Positions 9,514-19,186 are shown, numbered from the stretch's first letter. The stretch: 47,446 nt of DNA from Lentimicrobiaceae bacterium (GCA_018001695.1 JAGNHN010000001.1:72226-119671), one strand, 5' to 3'. Numbers and translations: made by a program. The notes: generated by a model from the sequence alone, not told the origin.

Positions 9514-9642
9514 TTACCCTAACCAAAACTTGCCAATCACTAAAAGAGCCAGAAAGAAAAGCCCGTTCAGCTTAGCATCAAAGATATATCCATGCCGTGA
9601 CAGAATGTAATAGTCATTCAGGGAAAGGATGGTTTTTTTCAG
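9514..9642 (-). other. Uncertain 42-codon open stretch without a normal start codon
   Basis: The minus strand is open here and reads as a plausible short membrane peptide, with a segment DAKLNGLFFLALLVIGKFWLG at its end (a hydrophobic helix of about 15 residues) and a TAA stop at 9514-9516. There is no ATG, GTG or TTG at its beginning; only CTG at 9640-9642 could start it. It lies between the uvrC and tonB terminators. It may be a gene remnant, a tiny non-canonical gene, or chance. Confidence 0.15.
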
Positions 9643-9651
9643 ACAAAGGCA

Positions 9652-9686
9652 AAAAAAAGCCCGGCGATGAAATGGCCGGGCTTTTT
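9652..9686 (-). terminator. Terminator after tonB (works in either direction)
   Basis: The stem GCCCGGC (9659-9665) and GCCGGGC (9675-9681) is flanked by an A-run on the left and a T-run on the right. Both strands therefore show a GC-rich hairpin followed by a U tract. It begins 7 bp beyond the tonB stop and could also back up termination of uvrC. Confidence 0.85.
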
Positions 9687-9693
9687 GAATTTC

Positions 9694-10374
9694 TTATCCC
9701 TGTAAGGTAAACTTGATGGGCATGTTAAACTGCACACGCACTGGCTTGCCACGTTGCTTGCCGGGATTCCATTTGGGCATGGCCTTGATGACGCGTATGG
9801 CTTCTTCATCGCAGCCACCACCAATACCACGAAGGACGCGTACATCCGTCACTGAACCATCCTTTTCAACGACAAAGGTAACGAAGACCGTTCCCTGAAT
9901 ACCGCTTTCGCGGGCCATCTGGGGGTATCGGATATTATCCTGCAGAAACTGGATGCGCTTTACATCACCACCAGGAAAACCAGGGGCTTCTTCTACAACC
10001 GTAAAGATCTCCGTTTCACCACTCTCTTCTTCTTCTATCTGAATAGGAACATAGGCCTGAATCTCCGTTTTCTGGGTTGCCTCCGCATCGATCTCAATAT
10101 CAATCTCCACCTCCACGTCGTCCTCAACGATGTTCAGGATGGTTGTCTGTGGCGGAGGTGTTGGTGGCGGGGGTTTCACTTCCTGTTTGGTTTGAAGGAT
10201 GACTTCCTCCATCACCTCAACAGCCTGACGCTGTCCCAGGTCAAACTCAACCCTTTCATAAGACCTCCATTCGAAGGCGACCAGGGTTGTAGCGAGGGCC
10301 AGGATCAAACCCAACTGAATGAAAACAACACGCTTGCTTTCAAGGTCGGCTTTAGATGTCTTGCGCTTATCCAT
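9694..10374 (-). CDS. tonB: Energy transducer TonB
   Basis: TonB carries proton-motive energy from ExbBD in the inner membrane to outer-membrane receptors. The 226-residue protein has one N-terminal membrane helix (about residues 18-35, after a basic start), a proline-rich spacer (KPPPPTPPPQT, near 67-77), an acidic stretch rich in E, D and I/V, and a C-terminal TonB domain (about 140-226) with YPQMARESGIQGTVFVTFVV and the ending MPIKFTLQG. The YPxxAxxxGIQG and GGGCDEEAIRVIKAMPKWNPG forms are typical of Bacteroidota TonB proteins. No exbB or exbD lies nearby. Its own terminator follows directly. Confidence 0.93.
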   Translation of the reverse strand: MDKRKTSKADLESKRVVFIQLGLILALATTLVAFEWRSYERVEFDLGQRQAVEVMEEVILQTKQEVKPPPPTPPPQTTILNIVEDDVEVEIDIEIDAEATQKTEIQAYVPIQIEEEESGETEIFTVVEEAPGFPGGDVKRIQFLQDNIRYPQMARESGIQGTVFVTFVVEKDGSVTDVRVLRGIGGGCDEEAIRVIKAMPKWNPGKQRGKPVRVQFNMPIKFTLQG

Positions 10375-10534
10375 AATAACAGGCTTTAAGCTATGTGATA
10401 CTGGTTTTTGCGGTGGCTAAGATAATCATTTACACATTCATGCACTAATGTAAGAACGTACAAATGCTCCCGATGTTGTAATGCTTTATGTCCATCCTCA
10501 GGTATGCCTTTTTCTGGGTATACCGGATACCGGG

Positions 10535-10915
10535 TCAGGCCTTGATGAGTTCCCTGTATGCGGAAGCGGTCAGCATGCCCTCTACCTCTGCAGGGTTGGT
10601 CATCCTGATCCTGATGATCCAGCCTTCTCCAAAAGGATCTTTATTGACGAGTTCCGGATTGCCATCAAGGGCGGGATTCAGTTCCAGCACTTCCCCTCCA
10701 ACGGGCATATACATGTCAGATACTGTCTTGACGGCCTCAATGGTACCGAAGGTTTCATGGATTTCAAGAATTTCGCCTTCAACATCCACTTCGATAAACA
10801 CAATATCTCCTAACTCACCCTGGGCATAATCGGTGATTCCGATCACGGCTTCTTCTCCTTCAACTCTCAGCCATTCGTGATCCTTGGTGTAGCGTAGTTC
10901 TTCCGGAATGATCAT
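10535..10915 (-). CDS. gcvH: Glycine cleavage system H protein
   Basis: GcvH is the lipoyl carrier that shuttles the aminomethyl group between the P, T and L proteins of glycine cleavage. The 126-residue protein is of normal length; the lipoylated lysine is K63 in FGTIEAVKTVSDMY. The gene lies 144 bp downstream of sprA and has its own TATATTTG promoter box. The gcvP and gcvT genes are not in the window. Its place next to sprA and ruvA, rather than next to other glycine-cleavage genes, is a gene order I recall from other Bacteroidota. Confidence 0.96.
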   Translation of the reverse strand: MIIPEELRYTKDHEWLRVEGEEAVIGITDYAQGELGDIVFIEVDVEGEILEIHETFGTIEAVKTVSDMYMPVGGEVLELNPALDGNPELVNKDPFGEGWIIRIRMTNPAEVEGMLTASAYRELIKA

Positions 10916-10993
10916 ATCACTGGTTTTTGGTTATCCTGCACTGACTGGTGAGCCATCGACCCTGCAAAAAGCAAGAGCCTGCCATGGCTGCCA

Positions 10994-11001
10994 CAAATAT
11001 A
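10994..11001 (-). promoter_or_regulatory. Putative -7 box (TATATTTG) of gcvH
   Basis: The minus strand reads TATATTTG in the gap between sprA and gcvH, about 78 bp before the gcvH ATG. The -33 region is weak. It suggests that gcvH can be expressed independently of the long sprA transcript. Confidence 0.45.
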
Positions 11002-11059
11002 GGTACAATTGGGAACCCGGAAAAGAATCAGCCGAAATTATCTAAATTATATCCAGATA

Positions 11060-14000
11060 TCACTGGGCCAGGGAGAAGCGCAGGCTGATCCCTGCATTGG
11101 TGGTGCTGTTGGGGAATTGAGAGGAGATGAAGGGGTTCAGGATATTCTGCTCGTAGTACAGACGCATTTCAACTCTTTCGTTGATACGGTATTCGGCTGA
11201 GGTCTTGATGCCAATATTGCGCTGGCCGCTGGAGACCTGTTCCACATCCTCATCAACCCTGCGCAGAACGGTCTTATTCGTGCGGATGGTGACATCGGCC
11301 TTGATATTCAGATCGCTCTTGAGCCGCTGCTTCCGTCCGCCACCACCCAATGGTGTGATCGTAAATTGTACGTCTTTAAACCTGTAACCCATGCTGAGAA
11401 TAAACTCATTACTGATCACTTCTGTCAATTGGTTATTGACAAAACTCAGGGAAAGGCTTCTGGACTTCTTGATTTCCACCCTGGAAAGCAAGCTGTTATG
11501 CCATTGCATATCGAAGTTGATCAGTGGAGCGAACTGCTCATTGATAGACACCTGTCCGATTTCAAACTTAGGGATGAAGTTGTTGATATCGTTGGTTGCC
11601 AGGGGATAATCACCCGCTTCCTTGTACAGGATATTTGTCTGGAAAGCTCCGATATTGTATGTGCTTCTGTATGAATGGGATATATTGAGAGATTTAAGGA
11701 ACTTACTCAGGAAGGGTATACGGCTGAGCCCCCCATAGGTTATCCTCCAGTTTGGTATTGGGATACGTGGGAAGGTCTCGAGGCCTATGACATCCGGAGA
11801 ACGGCCAGTGTATGCAGCGATAAATGACGGAATGAGAACTTCCTGCGAAGTAGGGCCATAGCCCTGCGGAAATCCGGTTGAATCCACGATGGTGCCATCC
11901 CAGTTCGGGTTCAGACCAGCCAGGCGGAACGCGATCTGCTGACGATAATCCTTCAGGTTCTGGAAGTTTTGGGATTTATGATCATCACCCTGTTTTTCGA
12001 ATGCGGTATTCCAGGTAATAAAGGAGATACTGAAGCTTCCTGTGGTCTGTGCTGCAGTTGCGGTGAATACACCATCAGCGTTGGCTGTGAAATACTCCTG
12101 GTGATTCTCAGCGTAGTTTCGGTTGGCCGTCAGCTCAATCCTCAAGTCCGGCAGTGGTTCTATGGTGGCCCGGGCATTGAGTGTCTGGTTGATCTTGGTC
12201 ATGTACGCCGTATTCAGCAGGGTATCGCGTGTAAGCCAGTTGTTGGTAACGGCTGTCGGCCTGATGTCAGCCTGGCTCCCCAGGATGAAACCGAGTCCAG
12301 GTGCATCCAGAGACCAGTTGTTTCCAAAGAAATCCGGCTCGGGCATAAATCCGGGCAATACCGTTCCGGCACCCTCGGTATAAGAAATGGAGGCATTTTT
12401 GACGCCGGTTACAATGCGTCCGACAACCTTAAGGGCTTCAATACCGTAATTCACTTTGGGTTTTTCCTCACCTTCATCTGCCGGAGCAGGCTCCTTGCCA
12501 GTCGCAGGTTGCTCCCTGGATGCAGCAGGACGTCCGGGTTGCTGGCCTGGACGGGAGGGTGGTGTATTGAGATCTTTGAGGAAAGGAACTTTGTTATATA
12601 GCGTAGTGAAATTGAAATTCAGGTTGGCCTGTTTGTTCACAGCATTTTCCACGGTATTCCCCAGAATCTCCTGCACCGAAATGGCAGAAGCGGTCCAGCG
12701 GTAATCAGCCCCATAGCGGATAGAAGCATTGGTCCATCCCAGCAGCGGAAGCTTATTGATAGGCACATTATAATTGACGTTCAGGGATTGATTGTAATTC
12801 TGCATCCTGCCGCCATTCATGATGCTCTCCCAGATTGAGTCGCGCATCATGGTATAATCAGGTGCATTCCTGTCAATGACACCAGGTGGCTCATCCACAT
12901 AAGCATTCGCATTGGCAACAAAATCAACACGTAAGGCCTGCGTCAGGTCAAACTTCACATCGTAGATCCTCCGCCAATCAAACTTTTTGAGATAGGTGGG
13001 TTCCAGGATCACCAGGGCCTGGCTCTTATTCCGCAACAGTTTTTCAGAATATTCCCTGTTAAGGTCGGTCCGGAAAGAAATGAGCTTGGGAGCATAGAAG
13101 AAATTGAAATCCCTGATCAGCCTGAGGGCAGGTGATTTACTGACGAGCTTCCAGCGCTGGAAAGGCCTGACATTTTTGGGGTTATTGGTGAAATTATACC
13201 CCAGCCCACCACGGTATGTTTTCTTGAAATCGTATTCAATGTCAATATTCCGGTGATAGATCTCAGAATAGGCGTAGGTAAAGTCAAAGTTCTCGATGCC
13301 ATAGATGCGGTTCTTTCCGCCTGCGCCAACCTTCTCTCTGCGAACATTGATGAAGTTCAGGTTTTTGCGGCGAGTGAAATCCTGCGCCAGAGCCCTTACA
13401 GAATCTCGCTCTGCTTTGGTGTCATAAGTCTCCCTCAGGTCTTCCTTAAATGGAATATCCGGATCAAGAGGATTATATTTCGGAGAAATGCGTGTCTCGC
13501 TGTAGTCAAAATGCATGGGTACCTTCAGCCCCAGTTTTTCAGGGAAGAACTTGCCCAGCTCAAGGTTGGTGGCAAAATCAAACTGGGTGGTGGTTTCCAT
13601 GGCCCTCTCATTGACTTTCTTCTCAATGGAGCCAAAGCCTGGCGTTGAATGTAGTCCACTGAGGACGACATTACCAAGATCGGCCAGCATGGCGTTCATC
13701 CTGGCGGTGGCGGCCCAACCCGAGGACTCATCGAAGTCTGTCAGCCTTAATTCATTCACCCATATCTCGGCACACTTCGACAAGCCGTCGTCATTGCCTG
13801 GGTTCAGGTTATTCCTTTTCGGATTCCGCACACCAATCATGATGGCCCGGACATCGCTCAGGCTGGGCGCCCCTACTATAGTAATACGCCGATCACCATC
13901 ATAGGTAATATAGGGAGTGCTGTAAGTCATTGTGGAATTCGGCTCGCGCATGGCCTTGTTTCTGGACTGCTTGGCATCGACGAGCTTGGCCAGCTCCAGG

Positions 14001-17000
14001 TCCAGGTTGTTGCGTCTGGGCCAGATGGCGTCCTCGTTTTTCTCAAACCAATCAGTGAAGACCAACGGGATCTCGTATTCGTAGTAGTTCTGGTCGAAGT
14101 CGGCTCCGATGCGGATGAAAACGCTCAGGGCGCCGTCTGCATAGCGTGTGGCATTGTCATCAATAAGATTACCAACCGATTTCTCGGCATGGATAAACAT
14201 TTTCAGCTTCTTATACTGCCTGAAGTCAAAATCAGCTGTCTTGTATGCGGCCCGGGCATCCCCATCTTCCAGGTTACACACCTTGAGCACCATGGCCTGC
14301 TCATTGAGCTGCTGGAGATTGGTGGTACCCAGGTTAACCTCACGTTCAATGTCAGGAGGAAGGACATATGGAACCGGGATTTTCTCCCCGTTCTCTTCAA
14401 TACTGACTGTCGATACATCGAAACTGGTCAGGGTCTGGTTATCATTGGGAATATATTCTCCCGGCGAAAGCAGGTCGTAGGTGTATTTGCGCCAATCGCC
14501 ACGCACCAGCTCAAACGTAGCAAAGCGACATACGATGGGTTGTTCGAAATCGCGGAAGAAGGCACGGATGAAGCGTATAGACTTAAATCCTTCAATATTC
14601 CCGACCACTTTCTCGGGGCTGCGGATAGGGATCTTGAACTGATACCATTTTACATCACCGGTTTTACCATTGGCCAGGGGTATGTCTTTAGCATGATAAA
14701 CATCTGTGATGTGGTTGAGACCTACCCGCATACGGTCCGGTCTGAGGTCAATGCGGTACTGATAATATTTCTCGTCCTCGCTCAGGGTATTATCGCGGTT
14801 GATATCCTCGGCATTGGGGAGTGTTGTAGCCAGGGTGGGATAGGATTCGGGGTTCTGATCGTTGGTAGGCGAGTTACCATCCGGTCCGTTGAAGCGTTTA
14901 TAGCGCTCCAGAATGCTGGCGTATTTTGGATCATTGTCCAGGTTGGTTCCTCTGAAATAGTGATAATTATCAGAGGATGGGTCATTGATAGCCTGCAGGT
15001 AGGCAGGAGAGTTGGCACCGTGCTCCTGAATGATACGTTGCAGGAAGCTGGTATCAAAGAAAGAAACCTCATCATCTGTCCGCAGCCCATCATAGCCCAC
15101 ATCCTGGAAGGCTCTGGCAGCGGGGTTGTTGTCAAATGCCCCGACGATGTCCTGGGTATTGGGGACACGGCCCCATACGGTGGTGTCCACAAGCCCGGTA
15201 GCATCCGCAGTCGTAGGTAGTCCATTTTCAAAAGACTTCCTGGAATCACGGAGAATGTCTTCACTGATGTCTCCCAGGTTAAAATACAGGCTACCACCGC
15301 TGTGATTGGTATCGTAGGCGAAGGGATCCATCATCCAGAATTCGATATACTCCACATTGGTCGCTTCGAAATCGGTGGCATCGATTTTACGCATGATACC
15401 GCCCCACCTGGAATCCGGACGTTTCAGGGTTCCATCCGCATTGATCCCTTCAGAGAATAGGGTTTTATTGACATCATAATTATAGGGTCCCCTTTCGGTG
15501 GGGTAAAAGGCCATATTGAAAACCGCTATATTCATGGGCTGGCCATTCTGGGGCTCCTTGTTCGGAAACACCTCATTCTCAAAAACGTTCCTCACATAGT
15601 GGTTGGAGATCTCATCATTGCTGATGTTGGGTGGTTTCAGGTTACCCCTTTTGTCATAGAAGAGCGGATCGATGACATACCATGCCAGCTTTGCCCGGTT
15701 AAATCCATACTCCAATCCTGTATTGGGCGCTGCTTCCGGGAACAGGTCTTCAACCTGTCCCTGGGGCGTGCTGGCCAGGAACCACAGGCCCATGTTCTTC
15801 AGATCATAGGTTGACTTAGCGCCCTCAAAATCATCAATATACGATATGCCAGTCTTTCCGATTGCCCTGGAATGACCGGGGATGAAATGGGCAAACTCCC
15901 CTTCGAGATTGATACGGGTCGGAACTTTCGTACTGTAGAAAGGCAGCTTGTCCAGCACTTTGGTCACGAAGCGGGATTCCCGCTGATAGCTGAAATCCAT
16001 CCCCCAGATCGTGTTGGAGATGGGTTCATCGCCGAAATTTACTTTCTGCGTCAGCGGACGTTCAGTCAGGTTGAGGATGGTGGCCCCTACCCGCAGGTCC
16101 TTGTTGAACTGATAATCAAAATGTGTCCCAAGCAGTGTTTTCGTCTGGATATTGAAGAGGGAATTGCTTTCCAGTGATATGTTGATAGGTGTACCTGAAT
16201 TGAGGATCCCTTCGTTGATGATACGCACACGTCCGAGTGTGTAGTCAACAGTATAATCTACATTTTCTGTAAGGGGAATTCCTCCTGCAGTCACACGAAC
16301 AGAGCCCTGGGGCACATTGAGTGCATTCAGGGCGATTTCTGATCCTGATGAAGACTTATAAAAACCTTCGAGGGCAAATTTATTTTTAGAAGGGAACTGG
16401 CGTGCTCCGGTCTTGGTCAGGGTATACAGTGAGTCGAAGGCATACTTATCAGCGAGGGCCGGATCCTTGAGCTTGTTGCGCAGCCAGCTTCCGAAAGGCT
16501 CCAGCACAGGGAAGTAGATGCGTCCGTTGGCTGCATTGATGGTACCACCATTGCGCGCTGCTCCATCGATAAAGTCAAAGACCCCATCATGCGGTGGGTT
16601 GAGGCGGGCATCGAGGTTATCCAGGTTCATCAGTCGGATCAGGGGGATACCCTTGACATCATCCGGACCTTCTGTAAGGAATCCTGTTGGGACGCCATTT
16701 TCATTACCCGAATAAAGGATATTCAGGACAAAATCTTCCTGATTGACCTGGTAAGCGCCGATGGCATACACGTTCTTCATCATCAGGTTCCACATCGGAA
16801 CGCGGGTGCTCAGGGTGGTGCTTTTGAGCATCTTGGTGATGAGGGTGTTGGCCCCGGTGATCCCCTGATCTGAGAATTCCCCAACCTGGAAAACGGTATC
16901 CAGACCGATTACGGTATACTGGAAGGCCACCGCCAGAACCTGATCGGGATTAAGGGTTGTATTAAGAGAGATAAAACCCAGTTTGCTGTTGAAAGAGTAT

Positions 17001-18328
17001 TCTGATGAATTCAGCTTACGGGCACTTTCCACTTTCTGGAAATCTATACCCGACGTAAAACCGAACTGGTTCTTCAGGTAGTTGCCAACTTGGTCGATCG
17101 GTCTCACCTGGTTGGTATCCAGACGGGTGATGAGGTCGTTGGACCGGTTGGAGGGATAAGCCAGGCCCGGTATGGGGCTGACACTATTATTATATGGTGC
17201 GATTTCGCCAAGGTCCTGGAACGCGACGATGTTGCGGTTTTCGGTGACAGCAGCTCCGATATTGGTAAGCCACACCTCTATCTTGGTAATATTGACCGGG
17301 GATCCGATGATGGGCAGGGTGGAGAGGTAACGTTCGTAGTTTTCCCTGAAGAACTGCGCCAGGAAGAAGTGCTTGTTTTCTTCATAGTCATCCGCTCCCA
17401 GGTTGAAGGTATTGGTTTGAGCTCCTCCGGCAACGGTGATGGTAGAAGATTCGCTCTTCTGTTGTGAGAAAACGCTGGTCACCATGAGGCGTCCAAACTG
17501 CAGCCTTGTCTTTATTCCAAAAAGGCTTTGACTACCGGTGATCAGGGTGCTGTTGAGCGGGAGTGTAACGTCACCGGCTTCGATCAGTTTGATAATCTCA
17601 TCCTCCTGACCCTGATACTGCAGCTTAAGTTTATTCTCAAAATCGAAGGTAGCTTCAGTATTATAGTTGGTGGTAAACTCTATTTTATCCCCGATTTTGG
17701 CCACCACATTCATCTGAATGGTTTCCTGGAAGTCGAAGTTGACGGTACGTCGTTGTCTGACATCCAGGGTAGGGTCATCCCGGCGGTTGGCGATCACACC
17801 AAAGCGCAGTTCGGCAGCGCCGGAGGGTCTGATGTCGATGGTAGAACCACCGAAGATACGGTCGAAGGCTTCACCGGCAACATGAAGCTGAGGAATCAGG
17901 GCGCTTCTGTTCTCTGTTCCTGAGGCCTGAATCCTTGATTTCCAATAATTACGCATGGAACGGTCCATGTCGTATTTGAGGTATTCCTCAAACGTCATCA
18001 TGTCCGCACCGCCCAGGTTACGGTTGCCCATCGTCCGGGTGAAGAGATAGGCATTGTTTTCCGGGTCATACTGCACCGAGTTTTTGATATTCGGGGGGTC
18101 AGCCAGGTGTAAGGGTGTGGTGGCAGGGGGACCGGTAAACGGATAAGATTGCTGCGGGATAGGATAAGGCAGGGAGATGCTGTCATTGAGGCTATCGGGA
18201 GGGGCCAGGGTTCGCGGCGGAGCTGGCATGGCAGGAGAGGCCGGTCTGGCTCCCCAAACCAGGGTTGCTACCAACGAGATAAAGATAAATTTAAGGAAGT
18301 ATTTTATCGCCCTTTCCAAATGCGTCAA
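11060..18328 (-). CDS. sprA: SprA (Sov) type IX secretion system outer-membrane translocon
   Basis: SprA forms the very large outer-membrane barrel through which the type IX secretion system exports proteins, and it is needed for gliding in motile relatives. At 2422 residues it matches the known size (about 2400 in Flavobacterium). A signal-like hydrophobic helix (YFLKFIFISLVATLVWG) opens the protein. Long arrays of alternating beta strands follow, with SprA-type features such as SFGLR-like barrel repeats and the ending NAGISLRFSLAQ. A proline- and alanine-rich, charged linker lies near residues 1925-1960. No ATG exists between the in-frame stop upstream and the signal sequence, so translation should start at TTG 18328 or TTG 18319. 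It is 35 bp downstream of ruvA in the same direction. Confidence 0.95.
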   Translation of the reverse strand: MTHLERAIKYFLKFIFISLVATLVWGARPASPAMPAPPRTLAPPDSLNDSISLPYPIPQQSYPFTGPPATTPLHLADPPNIKNSVQYDPENNAYLFTRTMGNRNLGGADMMTFEEYLKYDMDRSMRNYWKSRIQASGTENRSALIPQLHVAGEAFDRIFGGSTIDIRPSGAAELRFGVIANRRDDPTLDVRQRRTVNFDFQETIQMNVVAKIGDKIEFTTNYNTEATFDFENKLKLQYQGQEDEIIKLIEAGDVTLPLNSTLITGSQSLFGIKTRLQFGRLMVTSVFSQQKSESSTITVAGGAQTNTFNLGADDYEENKHFFLAQFFRENYERYLSTLPIIGSPVNITKIEVWLTNIGAAVTENRNIVAFQDLGEIAPYNNSVSPIPGLAYPSNRSNDLITRLDTNQVRPIDQVGNYLKNQFGFTSGIDFQKVESARKLNSSEYSFNSKLGFISLNTTLNPDQVLAVAFQYTVIGLDTVFQVGEFSDQGITGANTLITKMLKSTTLSTRVPMWNLMMKNVYAIGAYQVNQEDFVLNILYSGNENGVPTGFLTEGPDDVKGIPLIRLMNLDNLDARLNPPHDGVFDFIDGAARNGGTINAANGRIYFPVLEPFGSWLRNKLKDPALADKYAFDSLYTLTKTGARQFPSKNKFALEGFYKSSSGSEIALNALNVPQGSVRVTAGGIPLTENVDYTVDYTLGRVRIINEGILNSGTPINISLESNSLFNIQTKTLLGTHFDYQFNKDLRVGATILNLTERPLTQKVNFGDEPISNTIWGMDFSYQRESRFVTKVLDKLPFYSTKVPTRINLEGEFAHFIPGHSRAIGKTGISYIDDFEGAKSTYDLKNMGLWFLASTPQGQVEDLFPEAAPNTGLEYGFNRAKLAWYVIDPLFYDKRGNLKPPNISNDEISNHYVRNVFENEVFPNKEPQNGQPMNIAVFNMAFYPTERGPYNYDVNKTLFSEGINADGTLKRPDSRWGGIMRKIDATDFEATNVEYIEFWMMDPFAYDTNHSGGSLYFNLGDISEDILRDSRKSFENGLPTTADATGLVDTTVWGRVPNTQDIVGAFDNNPAARAFQDVGYDGLRTDDEVSFFDTSFLQRIIQEHGANSPAYLQAINDPSSDNYHYFRGTNLDNDPKYASILERYKRFNGPDGNSPTNDQNPESYPTLATTLPNAEDINRDNTLSEDEKYYQYRIDLRPDRMRVGLNHITDVYHAKDIPLANGKTGDVKWYQFKIPIRSPEKVVGNIEGFKSIRFIRAFFRDFEQPIVCRFATFELVRGDWRKYTYDLLSPGEYIPNDNQTLTSFDVSTVSIEENGEKIPVPYVLPPDIEREVNLGTTNLQQLNEQAMVLKVCNLEDGDARAAYKTADFDFRQYKKLKMFIHAEKSVGNLIDDNATRYADGALSVFIRIGADFDQNYYEYEIPLVFTDWFEKNEDAIWPRRNNLDLELAKLVDAKQSRNKAMREPNSTMTYSTPYITYDGDRRITIVGAPSLSDVRAIMIGVRNPKRNNLNPGNDDGLSKCAEIWVNELRLTDFDESSGWAATARMNAMLADLGNVVLSGLHSTPGFGSIEKKVNERAMETTTQFDFATNLELGKFFPEKLGLKVPMHFDYSETRISPKYNPLDPDIPFKEDLRETYDTKAERDSVRALAQDFTRRKNLNFINVRREKVGAGGKNRIYGIENFDFTYAYSEIYHRNIDIEYDFKKTYRGGLGYNFTNNPKNVRPFQRWKLVSKSPALRLIRDFNFFYAPKLISFRTDLNREYSEKLLRNKSQALVILEPTYLKKFDWRRIYDVKFDLTQALRVDFVANANAYVDEPPGVIDRNAPDYTMMRDSIWESIMNGGRMQNYNQSLNVNYNVPINKLPLLGWTNASIRYGADYRWTASAISVQEILGNTVENAVNKQANLNFNFTTLYNKVPFLKDLNTPPSRPGQQPGRPAASREQPATGKEPAPADEGEEKPKVNYGIEALKVVGRIVTGVKNASISYTEGAGTVLPGFMPEPDFFGNNWSLDAPGLGFILGSQADIRPTAVTNNWLTRDTLLNTAYMTKINQTLNARATIEPLPDLRIELTANRNYAENHQEYFTANADGVFTATAAQTTGSFSISFITWNTAFEKQGDDHKSQNFQNLKDYRQQIAFRLAGLNPNWDGTIVDSTGFPQGYGPTSQEVLIPSFIAAYTGRSPDVIGLETFPRIPIPNWRITYGGLSRIPFLSKFLKSLNISHSYRSTYNIGAFQTNILYKEAGDYPLATNDINNFIPKFEIGQVSINEQFAPLINFDMQWHNSLLSRVEIKKSRSLSLSFVNNQLTEVISNEFILSMGYRFKDVQFTITPLGGGGRKQRLKSDLNIKADVTIRTNKTVLRRVDEDVEQVSSGQRNIGIKTSAEYRINERVEMRLYYEQNILNPFISSQFPNSTTNAGISLRFSLAQ

Positions 18329-18363
18329 TCCGGTTGAATCTGTGCTTACCTGCCCTTAATTAC

Positions 18364-18963
18364 CTACAAAAGTTTCAATGCTGCCTTGATCACTGTTTCC
18401 AATGATTGAGACAAACCATTATCCTGCAACACTTTATACAGCGCTTTTTCCGCTGCCGCACGCTGAAATCCCAGCATGGATAAGGCAGATAACGCTTCCT
18501 CCCTTAGGGTATTGTGCGGGCTGATTAAAAGACCTGCCGGAACAGTGGATTTTCCAACCTTGTCTTTCAGGTCAAGGATGATGCGGGCGGCTGTTTTGGC
18601 GCCGATTCCTTTGACACTGCTAAGCAAGGCGGTATTTCCTCCAAGGATGGCTTCTGTGAGTTGCGCGGGGTCGAGGGATGATAGCAGCATGCGGGCTGTA
18701 TTGGCACCAACCCCTGTGACGGAGATCAGCAACCTGAATAGCTCGCGCTCATGCTCAGAGGCAAATCCAAACAGCATATGGCTGTCTTCCCTGACGAGCT
18801 GGTGTACCAGCAGCTTCACCTGGGGAGCCGCCGGAGAGCCCGTCTCAGGCAAAGCAGAATAGGTGAAGAGGGAGATCTGGACTATATACCCAACTCCCTG
18901 GCAATCAACCACTGCATAAGCCGGATTCTTCTCTGCCAGCGTCCCTTTGAGATACTCATACAT
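18364..18963 (-). CDS. ruvA: Holliday junction branch migration protein RuvA
   Basis: RuvA binds four-way DNA junctions and recruits the RuvB motor. The 199-residue protein has the N-terminal OB domain (starting MYEYLKGTLAEKNPAYAVVDCQG, then VGYIVQIS), two helix-hairpin-helix motifs (LISVTGVGANTARMLLS and LSSVKGIGAKTAARIILDLKDK) and a C-terminal three-helix domain after a flexible link. It is the first gene of a ruvA-sprA unit, with a promoter box at 19004-19011. ruvB and ruvC are not here. Confidence 0.96.
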   Translation of the reverse strand: MYEYLKGTLAEKNPAYAVVDCQGVGYIVQISLFTYSALPETGSPAAPQVKLLVHQLVREDSHMLFGFASEHERELFRLLISVTGVGANTARMLLSSLDPAQLTEAILGGNTALLSSVKGIGAKTAARIILDLKDKVGKSTVPAGLLISPHNTLREEALSALSMLGFQRAAAEKALYKVLQDNGLSQSLETVIKAALKLL

Positions 18964-19003
18964 AGCTTGCGCGTTACAGTTGGTATGCTTTCATTGAAGG
19001 GTG

Positions 19004-19011
19004 CAAATTTA
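19004..19011 (-). promoter_or_regulatory. Putative -7 box (TAAATTTG) of ruvA-sprA
   Basis: The minus strand reads TAAATTTG, a full TAnnTTTG match, 40 bp before the ruvA ATG. No TTG lies at the expected upstream spacing. The 14-bp repeat array begins about 50 bp further upstream. Confidence 0.5.
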
Positions 19012-19062
19012 CCACAATTATCCTGAATTCAGTTGACAGTTTACAGTAGTCAGTATTCAGTG

Positions 19063-19146
19063 TAAGCTGATGGCTGCTCGCTGATCACTGTTAACAGTTC
19101 CCTGTTAACTGTTCCTTGTTAACTGTTCCCTGTTAACTGTTCCCTG
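19063..19146. repeat. Array of six 14-bp units between ruvA and maeB
   Basis: Six units lie end to end in strict 14-bp phase, all ending in TG and five in CTG. The first two read TAAGCTGATGGCTG and CTCGCTGATCACTG; the next four are variants of TTAACTGTTCCCTG. The first two are reverse-complement relatives of the CAGCGATCAGTTAA units near 46.8 kb. The array fills the space between the divergent ruvA and maeB promoters. No gene is seen in this 277-bp gap. Confidence 0.85.
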
Positions 19147-19186
19147 AAGAATTATCCGTATGCGATGCGATAAGCAGAATAATTTA

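Noticed and set aside
14189..15220. A 343-codon open frame on the plus strand inside sprA
   Set aside because: It lies wholly opposite the SprA coding sequence, shows no recognisable domain, and is of the kind expected when the other strand is strongly coding.
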